Of a stretch of DNA of 29,660 nt, positions 1 to 10,205 are shown in pieces (within the stretch, counting starts at the first letter, position 1; every line of letters starts with the position of its first letter). Source of the DNA: Paraglomus occultum (taxonomy: Eukaryota > Glomeromycota > Glomeromycetes > Paraglomerales > Paraglomeraceae); assembly GCA_910592205.1 (NCBI GenBank), contig CAJVPJ010000304.1, positions 1-29,660 of the forward strand, read 5' to 3'. The position numbers and the translations under genes are program-made. The notes below the pieces were generated by a model. It was given only the letters and a program-made list of their open reading frames with translations, did not search any database and had not been told where the DNA came from.

Positions 1-640
1 GGTTGCTTTTGTAATCTGTTAGAGAATAAACCAATACAATCACTTTCTACAGAAGAAATAACATCTAGAACTTTTGGCTATCGTTTGGAAAAAAAAAACT
101 AGAAAACTGGAAAAAGAACTAACAAGTGCTAAAGAAGAATTAAATATTGGGAGGAAAGAAGTAGTTAAATTTCATGACAAATCAAAAGAATGAGGTGATG
201 AGAAAATCAAGCGGATTAAAAAACTAGAAGCAGAGAATGCTAAATTAAAAGAAGAAAATAAACAATTAAGGCTTGTTTCTGCTAAAAAAATGGCAATAAT
301 TTCCTCTCTTTCTTAAAAAATGAACTAAAAGGGCGAAAAATTTTCCTTTCTTTCGAAAATTTTTTGATAAAAGTTTTTTGGGATTAATCCCTTTTGAGTA
401 AAGAACAACAGAATGGTCACATTACTCAAATTGAAGTTAAGGAACCTAAGAGATGAAGTTGGTTGAAAGTTAAGAAGTAAGTTAAAAAATATAATATATA
501 ATAGGGAGCAATTTTTTCTCCTTGCTCTTTCTTTAAAACACTTCTAATTGTGCTGTAATTCTTGGGTTCCATAGAGGATTTACTGTAAATTAGTTTCATG
601 TTAATATTGAGGCAATCCTATATTAATCCTGTTATGGTTT
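1..640 (+). pseudogene. degraded coiled-coil coding remnant
   Basis: The plus strand reads as one frame from 101 to 316, broken by a single TGA at 191-193. The first part is Lys/Glu-rich. The second part has heptad-like spacing, with short motifs such as KKLEAENAKLKEENKQL, and closes at TAA 314-316. There is no start codon in good context and no recognisable domain beyond the coiled coil, so I read it as a decayed fragment of a larger gene or transposon ORF. The rest of the stretch (about 317-631) is AT-rich and I see no gene in it. Low-complexity AT-rich DNA can mimic coiled coils, so confidence is modest. Confidence 0.35.
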
Positions 641-1995
641 ATAATCATCCCATTTTGGTATAATAAAGGGAGCATTAAAATCAACAAGGCAAAAAACATC
701 ATCAGCCACCCCGATCAATTTTGCAGTCACATCACAATCATAATCAGTCCCTCATTTATAGAATGTTCACTTTGTCTGGTTTTGTTGCAGCATGCCCATT
801 TATTATTACATTAATATATTCTGTTGCCCGTATGTAATAATTTTATACCTAATTGAAAAAAAAGTAATGATATGCTGGCGTGGCAGTATCGATATTACAC
901 AACATTATCCCAATTGTTATAGTGCAAAGACCGAACAGTCCGAAATTTTGTTCTGCATTCACCCAATAAAATGCTCTTAAATCACAATAATACTATTTCG
1001 GTTTCATTTTAACCTTGCATTGTGGAAGAATATTGTTATCATAATTTTTTTTACATTCATTACAAATAAAAACTATTACTATGTCAGAATAACCATCAAT
1101 AATATTACAAGCCACCATTTGATGAGTAGCAGGAGCAGTATCAAAATTAAAGAGATTGGGTTATTATAATTTAAATTACATTCATCTTTTGCTATTTCCA
1201 ACATCTATATTCTAATTTCATATTAGTTTACTTATTCTTTTGAACAATAAAAGTAACTCTCCTTAGTCTTTTCTTTTACTTTTTTTTGAGTTTGTGTAAT
1301 TTATTTTTTTTTTATTGATTTAGTAAGACCAGTAATTCTTTATTCTTTAAGTAGTTTCTTCAATTAACTGTCAAATTAGTCTCCAATAAATCTATACAGT
1401 CTAAGAGTTTTCCCCCATGGCAACATTGTGTTTCAACACCATCTCAGCCATTTGGTGCTTTCTCCATTTCATGGCTGCACCTAATGCTTTCTCTCTCCAT
1501 TAGTACATCATCATCTAATTCTTTTATTATGTTATCTTTTTCTTCCAACTTTACTTCCAACTGCTTATTTATTTCAAGCAATTTATTTTTTTTTTCTCTA
1601 AATTAGTTGTTAAAAATTGTAAACTTTTAATTTCTTTATCAGCTTTTACACATTCTTATGCAAGTAAATAAGACAAACAGAACTTTTCTAAATTCTTTGT
1701 CTTCTAGATGTTTAATAATACATAAGGGCGACGAAGGTAATCTGTAACTGCTCTTATTATTATCTCTCCTTCATTTGGATTTTGGTTTTAGTTCTATTTC
1801 CTCTTCAGTTAAAAATCCACATATTAATGCGCTACCTACACCGCAAATGCGCATGCTTTTATGTAACCAACGAAAAAAGTAGCAAAACTTTTCAGTCTCC
1901 ATATCTTGATCTTTTCACATAACCAACTCATTACACCCGTATCTGTTCAAGTGCTTTCGTAAGCGTTCAGATTTTTTAATACATTGAAGAGGATT
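632..1995 (-). pseudogene. multi-frame decayed coding region, minus strand
   Basis: Reading the minus strand from 1995 down to 632 gives a chain of protein-like segments in changing frames. About 1905-1771 is open for more than 40 codons (motif EKFCYFFRWLHKS) and closes with TGA. About 1595-1450 is a coiled coil (motif NKQLEVKLEEKDNIIKELDD). About 1165-990 contains a Cys pair (CNECKKNYDNN, then a further QC). About 748-632 ends in KWDDYKP and a stop. Stops and frame changes separate the pieces, so no single product is possible as assembled. I do not recognise the family. The mix of coiled coil and a possible zinc-binding Cys pair would suit a transposon or expanded lineage-specific gene family. 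The order of the segments on one strand suggests a single former gene. Confidence 0.4.
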
Positions 1996-2303
1996 ATGCT
2001 TCGAGGTATTGTAACCTAATAACATTGTTCTTATGAGCCGGAAGATTAGAACAAAGTTATCTTGCAAGAATGTAGAGACGTGATTATACTTGTTTTATTT
2101 TATTTGGCGTCTTTACTAAATATAAACTTGTTCAACATAACAATACTAATACAGAAATACAGTATTTTTGCTTCCAATATTCAAAAATATCCTTTCGTAA
2201 TCAACACGTCGATATGTAAACATGTCATGCTATCACTTACGTGTTTGATTAAGATTATACATTTACATTCACAGTACTAGCCAACAGCAAAGACATTCTA
2301 TAT

Positions 2304-2716
2304 CTAAACACAAACAGGTTGTCCACTACCTTCATCTGCACAACCAGGTGTCTCACAGTCATCACTAGACGCACAAGGATCACCTAATTTACAGTTGTTT
2401 TTTTTGCCGCCGACGACGCAACCATTAGCCAAATTACGCACGCAGACAAAATTTGTGCAAGTTTTGAACACGCAGTCTGTATTAGATTGACAAGAGAAAC
2501 CGGAATGACAGTCACGTTTTCCTTCTCCTATTGAACAAGCTGGATACGAGAAAGGCAAGAAAATTTAACGCAAGTTGAAATTGGAAAAGTTCGGTTTTAC
2601 TACTGATTTACAGACAATATTTAATAAGTTGGCTGTAGACTAGTTTCTTTACCTTCAAAAACTGGCACTAAGCTCAGAGTCAAACAGATAATAATGATGG
2701 AAACGACGTTTTTCAT
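2304..2716 (-). CDS. small secreted protein with two six-cysteine modules
   Basis: The gene has two exons, 2716-2653 and 2539-2304, joined by a GT-AG intron (donor GTAAAG, acceptor TATCCAG), and encodes 99 residues. Residues 1-21 form a clear signal peptide: a Lys near the start, then a hydrophobic run ending VPVFEA. The mature part has 12 cysteines in two tandem modules with nearly the same spacing, C-x8-C-x5-C-x5-C-x4-C-x4-C and C-x8-C-x5-C-x5-C-x4-C-x9-C. This indicates an internal duplication and up to six disulfides. There are no membrane segments. It is probably exported; size and cysteine content resemble candidate effectors or cell-wall proteins of fungi, but I recognise no named family and function is unknown. 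The exon junction lies at the end of the signal peptide, a common arrangement. The start at 2716 is preferred because the signal peptide begins exactly there. Confidence 0.7.
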
Positions 2717-3197
2717 GGTAAATATGGGAGTTTCTGTAAATTTTATTGTAATCTTGTCGCATACACATGTGTATTTATATATGTGCGTGTGTGGGCGTGT
2801 ATTTGAATTTTGTAATAACAATGGTTATTTAAGTAATAGGTTTCAGAATTTGCGATTACTTCATCAAAAGCTTCGAACATCGAACGTATATTGAAGTATT
2901 TTGCGGGACTGGCCGATCACACAGTAAAGACGCGTTCTAATTTGTTCCTTATTTACGGAATGTTGACATTAATATTATTAATAACGCAGATAGGCTCTAT
3001 TACTATTACAATACGCTCCGTTTGATTATTTAGAATTGATCAGACTCTTCCGGGTATGTGTACACGTGTGTATTAATCGTTTTGGCCCTTCAGATCAGGC
3101 GTCGTGTAAATGTTGGTATATTTTCACGAAATATTCATACCTGCCGGGCAGATTAATGTAGCTGTTGCTGCTATTGGTCAAGAAAATTCAATACAGT
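2717..3197. promoter_or_regulatory. intergenic region between divergent genes
   Basis: The 481-base spacer lies between the start of the secreted cysteine-rich gene (-) and thioesterase copy A (+). An ATTGG (reverse CCAAT) occurs at about 3174-3178, some 20 bases before the upstream ATG of copy A. The same ATTGG and its flank are kept upstream of copy B at about 15210-15225. No coding content is supported. Confidence 0.35.
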
Positions 3198-4452
3198 ATG
3201 TACACTGCACAGTTTAGTATTAGACACTTAATGTCCAAGTCTTCGGAACTCACTAGCGTTATTCAGCAGGCGCGTGGACCTCAGCACACTGCAACTGTGT
3301 TATTCCTTCGTAAGCATTGACAAATTCCTGCCACGTTTTGCTTTTCTTTTTGTTCGCTCTTAACAAGTTGGTTAGAATAGACGGGCTTGGAGATACTGGT
3401 AAAGGATGGGCTCCAGTCGCTGACGAGATCGGGCAGACGATGCAACATGTTAAGTTCATTCTGCCGAATGCGTAAGTCTCTGTCTATCGCTTTACTATAT
3501 ACTTAGCTTGTAACTTTCACTTTATCGAGGTTTTAATGTTAATTTACGTCTTATATTCCAGTCCAGACCGACCAATTACTCTCTATAGGGGTTATCGCAT
3601 GCGTGCCTGGTATGGGATTATTTGCACGTATTTATGTTCGCTGTCATGCTAATGATTTCTATATTCATATTTTACCAAAAGGTTCGATATACTACAATCA
3701 GGACATTTAGAAAGGATGCTCGCTTCGGACGATTCTGAGACCGGAATTCTAAATACAGCGAATTCTGGTGAGCACCATATCATTTTCGTAAAACTGTCTG
3801 ATGCCAGCGGTCAGTAATGTGAATGCATGTCACAGTAAACAAGCTCATAAGTGACGAAGTCGATTCAGGGATTCCTGCGCAACGAATTGTTGTTGGTGGG
3901 TTTTCTCAGGGTTGTGCTCAAGCTCTGGTCACTAGCTTGATTTCAGAATATAAATTTGCTGGCATAATAGGGTAATTTTCATTTATGCTATGACTTTATT
4001 GAAGTGATGATATTAACTTGTCATCGGCCTTATTTGTAGATTGAGCGGTTATCTTCCTTCGAAAGACAATATTCTATCGGTCGGTATTGGGATTACAACG
4101 AATTTATGACCCCAAGATTTGGCAAATTTACTTATAATACATTAACATCTAAAGATGGCAACTGATGCGAATAAAAACACTCCTATATTCCTTGCTCACG
4201 GTGATGCGGACGAGGTTGGTTACGTTACGAGGCTTTGATTTCCCATCAATGCTTCTTGTCGCATACTTACAAACTGATACCGATTTGTCTATTTATAAGA
4301 CTGTTCCGTTCAAAGCAGGAGAGATGACAAGCGAGCTGCTCACAAGTAAAGGATACAATGTAACGTTCAAAAGTTACGCCAATTTGGGTCATTGGCACAG
4401 TCCAGATGAGACTCAAGATATGTTATCCTTTTTGCAGCAGGTTATACCATAA
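3198..4452 (+). CDS. APT1: acyl-protein thioesterase, copy A (8 exons)
   Basis: Family role: a serine hydrolase (phospholipase/carboxylesterase family) that cleaves S-palmitoyl groups from proteins and can hydrolyse lysophospholipids in the cytosol. Exons are 3198-3309, 3381-3471, 3562-3627, 3682-3767, 3836-3971, 4040-4079, 4155-4214 and 4300-4452, all with GT-AG borders and consistent phase (247 aa). Diagnostic pieces in order: HGLGDTG (oxyanion loop), GGFSQGCAQA with the nucleophile Ser, LSGYLP, HGDADETVPF with the acid Asp, and NLGHW with the catalytic His. Length fits the family. ATG 3198 gives 11 more residues than ATG 3231; both are in frame. Oddities: the loop that reads NGGFHMPAWY in copy B reads YRGYRMRAWY here, so a usually conserved Asn-Gly and Pro are replaced. 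The triad is complete, so the gene may work, but specificity or activity may differ. It is the mirror partner of copy B. Confidence 0.85.
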
Positions 4453-4612
4453 TTTTTTCAAGCTCACCATTGAAGAATTATTTCATTCGTGTATTTAATC
4501 TGAAAGACGTTTGTACGTAAATAGACGGACGTTGTATGATATGTGATTTCCACCTTCCAAAGTTATCAGTTCTCTTGTTATTATAAAATACGCAACGCGT
4601 TACTGTTAGTAC
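4453..4612 (+). other. 3' flank of thioesterase copy A, still part of the duplication
   Basis: This downstream sequence aligns by eye with the sequence past the stop of copy B (about 13918-13800 on the minus strand). Both contain AAGCTCAC shortly after the stop and, later, a shared TGATATGT...TTTC...CCAAAG...TATCAG...TCTC pattern. The duplicated block therefore runs at least about 140 bases beyond the stop codon. The similarity ends at about 4600, close to a possible transposon end. Confidence 0.5.
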
Positions 4613-4652
4613 AGTCAACTCTCTTTATAAGGCCTTTTTTATAAGGATTGCG
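4613..4652. repeat. possible terminal repeat of a Tc1/pogo-type transposon
   Basis: The sequence starts CAGTCAACTCTCTTTATAAG and continues with a second TTTATAAGG. The CAGT start and the CTCTTTATAAG pattern resemble termini of pogo/Tc1-superfamily elements. It sits about 340 bases beyond the C-terminal end of the transposase remnant. I could not find a matching inverted copy downstream, so the other end may be lost. Confidence 0.3.
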
Positions 4653-4992
4653 ATTTTGTTATTGCCATGTCCGTCGCTTCTTCCGCCCCTTCAGCTGTTA
4701 GCGTCAATATTAATCTCAAATACGACTATCGCCTCCGCACGCTCTTCTTATAAGTATACGCGTTCTAACTAAACTATTGGGCTTGCATCGCGGATCGGAT
4801 AGTTGACCATTGACACTCACTGTATAAAGGTCAAACTCCAACATACAAATCACACGCAAAATATACATACACTCCACGATCACAGTAGACACGTCACTTT
4901 GTTCTATTATAACAGCATTAACTCTACGCGACATACTATCTACGAAATTTTCCAAGTCGTTTGGTCTATCTTTAACCACTCTTCTGTCAGAG

Positions 4993-5930
4993 CTAATGTT
5001 TGTTTTTTTGATGAGGACTTCTCGCACGAACCCGTCTTTCCAAAACATCCCATAAATGTTCAATTGGATTTAGATCGGGACTCTGTGCAGGCCACAAAAG
5101 ACAACCATATTTTCTTCTTTCCACGGCGGAATGTGTTCTATGACAAGGTGCATTGTCGTCAGGCTTTTTTTACCTTTTCCATTACTTCTGGGCTGGCTAC
5201 CCCTCCTTTTGTCCGAGCTATCGATCTACAATTTGGCAAACAGCACCTTGGAAAAAATATGATAAATCGCCATTAAGTTTTCGTAAAATGGCAATAATGA
5301 CTTTCAAGTAAGTTTTTGTACGATTCAGCGTTCAGTCTACCCTCCATTATAACTAAAGGACCGATCATGTTTCTCGTAAAACAACCCCACACCATGACAT
5401 CCGCATTACCAGACTTTACTGTAGGAATAAGACAATCAACGTCGTATTTTTCGTACGGTCTGTGCCAAACCCATTGGCGAGAGTAGTTCTGAAATATTAA
5501 ATACTTTTCTTCCTTCTTCGGACCATTTTAAACGTCTTGTACGATTCGTTTCAGAAACAAAGGGTTTACGAACACGACCCCTAGCACAAAACCCTTAGGA
5601 GATTAAAAAAAGGAGAAATTAGTTGACTAGGCATTTTTTTATGAAGAACACTTGAACTGTACGTTTACTTACCGAAACATTTAGTCCAGAGGCAAATTCA
5701 TGCGTTATCTTTTCAACGGCTGCTTTTTGATTTTCTTTAGTATACTTACCAATCGCCTGGTACTTCGCTCGTCTAGAACGGGCGGTCTACCGGTTGTTGT
5801 CGTCTTTTCACTTTCATGGTAAACTGATATAACCCTATTTGCAGTACCCTTAATATCTTAACTATGTCCCTTTCGCTTTTTTCTGCCAAGTGAAGTCCTA
5901 AAATCATTCCTCGTTCACAATCAGAAAGAT
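4993..5930 (-). pseudogene. Tc1-like transposase, inactivated
   Basis: Read on the minus strand, this is a Tc1/mariner DDE transposase spread over several frames. From the N-terminus: an HTH region near 5930-5880 (SDCERGMILGLHLAEKSERD), a GRPP linker, MVWGCFTRNMIGPL (the Tc1 hallmark), DNAPCHRT with the second catalytic Asp, and [19 protein letters not shown] with the final Glu, then a stop at 4995-4993. The span of about 310 codons is near normal length. It is dead as assembled, with several frameshifts and stops. The segment that normally carries FSDES and the first catalytic Asp is missing between the Trp-rich region and the WHRPYEKYD motif (about 5500). By my count 31 residues separate the second Asp from the Glu, instead of the 34 usual for Tc1. 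Confidence 0.8.
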
Positions 5931-6410
5931 CTCTCTCATGCGTCGTTTCTCAGCGAGTTTAATAACAATTTGGGATTAATTTATGCTTTCTGTTTCAATA
6001 AAAAGTGTTCATGTGTCATAAGACTTTGGCAGAGTTACGGAAACTATGTAGCGACACAAATTATTATTATATACAACAACATTTACAAATATTCTTACGC
6101 TGTTACTATTGTTTACTTGCCAGCGTGAACTCAGCGTTACGTGTTATCTTTTTATCACGCGAGAATATACTAATACGATTAGGTGCCTACATTAGTGAAA
6201 TTCACGTGATATTTTGTATTACCTAATTATCGTAGGGGACAGTAGCCTAGTGTCAAGAAGTGATTAGGACATGGGTTATACTTCCGATATTTACAGTATA
6301 TAACTGAGTATAGTAAATAGTAAAATGCTTTTTTTTAGTTAATTAATATACTCTGTTAATGACTTTGACGCTTTAACTCTAAGCGACGAATTAAATTACG
6401 CATGTCGTTT
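5931..6410. other. no gene seen; transposon flank
   Basis: This AT-rich stretch between the transposase N-terminus and the HTH fragment gives no supported coding region on either strand. It probably includes the 5' part of the Tc1-like element, but I could not identify its terminal repeat. Confidence 0.3.
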
Positions 6411-6562
6411 TCAATCGTAAACTCGAAAAATACGGTTTATGGTGGAAAGATCTACATTATATTCATTAGCTAACGTTTCATCGCTTAGCATAAAATTAGC
6501 GTGTTTTCTTTTAACAATGTCAATCTTGTTTTCGAGTGATATATTTTTTTCTTTGTTTCTTT
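6411..6562 (-). pseudogene. CENP-B/psq-type HTH fragment (pogo/Tigger-like)
   Basis: The minus strand encodes about 50 residues beginning with basic KEKN and continuing ISLENKIDIVKRK, then ELA-like DETLANEYNVDLSTINRI, and stops at 6413-6411. The pattern (basic lead, LxxKIxIV, then a second helix-turn-helix ending STIxRI) matches N-terminal DNA-binding domains of pogo/Tigger transposases and CENP-B proteins. A possible continuation (IENDMRNLIRRLELKRQ) lies in the next frame just past the stop, so a frameshift is likely. No DDE catalytic core follows. I treat it as a transposon remnant; a host transcription factor exon is a weaker alternative. Confidence 0.45.
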
Positions 6563-7072
6563 GTCTATAAACACTGATTGAAATCTAGTTATGTTACAAT
6601 ATTAATATGGAGAAATTTAATTGATAACAGAGCAATAAGTAATTGTATGAACGATTTCGTAAACACTACTTGCGGAAAAGCATTCTTATGTTGAAATCGA
6701 GACGTCCACTTTCGATCAAGTCATATAACCATAGGGTGCACAGCATTAATGCACTAACCAACAAAAGATAGCTTAACTGCAGATATAAATGACGTAATAT
6801 TACAATTGACATATATAGTAAGGCAGATTAACAGAGGGAATATTGATGTTCAGTGATCTAATTGCTATACGATGATATAGATACAACATATACGGTAAGA
6901 TTTAATTACGAAAATTAAGAATTATGACAATTAGAACTACTTTATGACAATGTTCATCACAACTCTGCCTCGCTTTCTACAACTGCATCGATTATCGAGG
7001 CATGCACTTACGCATACATTTTGTCTGTCAATCCCAACTACGCGACGATTTCAATCATGATTAATGTAAGAT
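6563..7072. other. no gene seen
   Basis: About 510 bases of AT-rich sequence with frequent stops on both strands. I see no domain, repeat or RNA gene here. Confidence 0.3.
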
Positions 7073-7320
7073 CTATTTTTCGATAGAGAAATTACCAATG
7101 ATTGTAGCTCTAGCCTTCATATTCGATATATCGTCATACGAATTAACAAGAATTATCAAACAATGAAGATAGAATTTAGCTGTATCATGTGATTTACCGT
7201 TAATACGATTTAACCTCAACACAGCATCTATTAAATAATGATGGCAATGCAGGGAGTTTACCACATAATGTCTTTGACAACCAGCAGACAGTCTTTCTTT
7301 AAAGCATCAGACAATGAACT
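7073..7320 (-). pseudogene. isolated open frame without a recognised domain
   Basis: The minus strand is open for about 80 codons, from a TGA near 7320 to the stop at 7075-7073. The composition is protein-like (motifs CHHYLIDAVLRLNRINGK and NMKARATIIGN). No convincing start, splice acceptor or downstream exon was found. It may be a fragment of a transposon or a decayed gene. I do not recognise it. Confidence 0.2.
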
Positions 7321-8260
7321 GCCTATACTCTACTAAGATTAGATGTATCATGAAATCTAACAATAAAGATGAAGAACTTATCTACGAGTTGGAAGAGCTC
7401 GTGAATGCTTATTTCCAAAATAATGAAAAAACGATCATGTTGAAGTTCAGCAGTGATTTGAACTGAGAGACGTTGGGTAAATTCTGTCGAACTAAATAAC
7501 ATCAGTACGTTCGAATATGTAAGTTATTGATTGACGTACGAATTAATTAACGGTGTTTGTCAATAATGATTGCTATCCACCATTATACAGTAAGTTGTGA
7601 AGCATGGAATAATTTTTATTGTGCAAATTCAGGAAAGCATACTAATACGTCATCATTATTAATTTATTTTCCTTGGTATATTTTATCCCGTGTTTTGCAA
7701 TTTCTAAAATTAGGAGCTAAAACTGCCTGGATATGTTTTCATAAGTTATTATTATAGTTATTTTTTTTATTTACTTGGCAACATTTAATGAATAAATCTT
7801 TAGCACTAGACAGTGCCAGTAAATTAACGTTATCAGCAGAAGGTCATTCTCACAGTTATGGAGATGGTGAAGCTCTTCACAATGCATGTCAGCACAATAA
7901 TTTTCTTAATGAGTCATCAAAGTGTCTTATGAACAATAATAGCAATAAGGAATATCAATATGCACAACTACTTGAAATCATGACAGTTACTCCTTTTTGT
8001 GTGTTTATTAAAACATGTTATTTATTCTTTTTCTCCTAACAAAAAACTTTATAATCATAGTTTATACGTAAGTACCATTCTAAAATAGACATTCATGGAA
8101 GGGTAAATGGCTGTCCGATATCGTTTATCCCATTCCTAATCGAGTTAAAGTTTGCCACTTTAATCTGTATAATTAACACGTGACCAGTGAAATGATCTTC
8201 TACCGGCAAATCTGCTAGTTAGAAGTCACTAATATTAACTTCAAACACTATTTAACTGGA
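7321..8260. other. upstream region of the PP2C gene, no supported gene
   Basis: Short plus-strand frames exist at about 7350-7466 (Lys/Glu-rich, closing FSSDLN) and 7788-8039, but neither shows a domain, a splice-linked partner or conservation that I can judge. The last 200 bases before 8261 are the likely promoter and leader of the phosphatase gene. Confidence 0.25.
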
Positions 8261-10174
8261 ATGGTCCGCATTCCAAATTTCGTGAAACACACAATAATAC
8301 GACCCCAACATATTCTCTTCCAGACGGCTACCCTAGTTCGATGCAACCAATCAATTCCATATATACGAGCGTTTCACCGAACGGCACACGCTTCTTCAGA
8401 AGCGTATTATAGTGTGCGAACGCCGAAAGGTGAAAACTTCCGTCTTCATTTAGCCAAATCCAGACATGTAGTTGGTATAAGGTAAGAACTGTTATTTAAT
8501 ATGACTTTTACCCACATGCCGCTCTTCTTGCTATATGGTTTATCCTAAATTGATTGACCTTTTAATCACATAGAACCACAAGAGGTACAAGAGAATACAA
8601 TGAAGATCGATTTCAGATACTAGTCTTGGATTTGGCCGTCTCAGACGGCAAACAGGCAGTTGCTGATAAGACGACTGACGAGTCTGCTTATGTACAGGAT
8701 ACTAGAAAGACGGATCAAAGTTGTTATTTTGCAGTATTTGACGGGTGAGTTGGTACCTTTGTTTGATTGCAGTTACAGGTGAGAGCTCGATTTTGTTGGT
8801 TGATCCGTGATGTATGCATTGTATCTGTAAAATTAGTCATGGAGGTGCCAATTGTGCTGATTATTTAACTGGTAATCTTCACAAGAGAATCGAAGACGTA
8901 AAAGCATCTGACGTAGACGACGTGATATTACAGTTTCGGAACATTGGAGGGTAAGCAATAATACGATATAAGCATATGTTGTTATTTACTTCTCCCACGT
9001 TGTGAGGTGGAATGTTGTACTCATTCCTACCGCAATATCGCTAGAGTTGCTTAATAGTAATTTTTTCACTATGAATTAATCCGCCTTGTTTTCTTTATGA
9101 TTTAAGATATTTCCATCGATTCAACCCCAGAATTTTAACTTCCCTTGCCAGCCCAGAAGTAGCCAAACCACCACCACCTCCGCCACGCTCTCGTCCAAGC
9201 GATCGAGAGGATATAAAAAAGCCTGCAGGCAGGACACCGCGCAATTATTCCTTATTAACCAATCATCCAATAAACAATCCAAACTCTTCGCTTTCTCCGG
9301 GGCCACAGTCTCAAGATCAGTCGTTAACGCTGGAACAGCGTTTAACTCTGGCTTTTCTTAAAACCGATCTCGAATTACTCGGTCATGTGGGACAGTCCGT
9401 CGGTTCGACAGCGTCAATAGCATTAGTTCGACCATTAGATAACTTTCCATTCTGGTCGAGCGAAGAATTAGATATTACTGTTGCACATATTGGAGACACG
9501 CGTGTTTTGTTATGTGACGTACCGTCTGGGAACGCTATCTCGTTAACTTACGATCATCACCCAAATGCAGCTACTGAATTTGATAGATTACGAAAGTCTG
9601 GGGGTTATATTATTACAGACTCATTCGGATCAGATATGGTTTTGGGCCAAGTGGCAAATACTCGAGCTATGGGTGATTCAAAAATGAAAAAGTATGGCAT
9701 ATCGGCAGAACCAGAAATTGTTACTCGCAGAGTTGTTGGAAAGGATTCCGCATTTCTTGTATTAGTTTCTGATGGAATAACGTCCGTTATGAGTAACCAG
9801 GAGATAGTGGATTGTGTGAGTTATCTGCGAATTTGTTAACTCGACGGAGGTAGCTTGAAATTAAACAAATGTTTTGTTGTTTTCGTTTTTTTTTTTAAAA
9901 CAGGTGAAACTAGAAAGTGATCCAACGACAGGTGCAATAAAATTAGTAGATTTTGCAGAGACGCTTGGATCCGAGGATAATATAACGGCTATGGTAAGGA
10001 TAATGAATGCTAAAAGAATACAATGGGATTTGTTATAAGCAACCAAATACTGAATTTCTGCAAATATAGGTTGTAAGACTGCCTGGTTGGGGATCTCCAA
10101 TGCCAGACCATACGATAGATTTACGTAATTATCGACTAGAGAATGATGCACCTCATATCAGGCGACGCACGTGA
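8261..10174 (+). CDS. PTC6: PP2C-family protein phosphatase, probably mitochondrial (6 exons)
   Basis: Family role: Mg/Mn-dependent Ser/Thr phosphatase; Ptc6-type members act in mitochondria on pyruvate dehydrogenase and influence mitophagy. Exons are 8261-8481, 8574-8744, 8837-8950, 9107-9815, 9904-9993 and 10070-10174, with GT-AG borders and continuous phase, giving 469 aa. The first 50 or so residues are basic with few acidic residues and contain RAFHRTAHAS, as expected of a matrix presequence. Metal-binding and core motifs in order: NEDRF, FAVFDGHGGA (about 127-135), AHIGDTR (D299), RAMGD (D359), VSDGI (D391), and EDNITAMVVRLPGW (D430, N431). A Pro-rich stretch with six prolines at about 190-195, followed by a low-complexity linker, sits between the DGHGG and HIGD blocks and looks like a disordered insertion. 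The 3' end faces the DSP gene with 31 bases between the stop codons. The PTC6 assignment rests on the presequence and the VVRLPGWG tail; the PP2C call is firm. Confidence 0.88.
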
Positions 10175-10205
10175 TTATGCGCCTATCTTATTTCTGGCTT
10201 TATTA

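Noticed and set aside
4716-5276. Open frames on both strands (115 and 157 codons)
   Set aside because: They are frame shadows of the Tc1-like transposase remnant; the third frame on the minus strand carries the transposase motifs.
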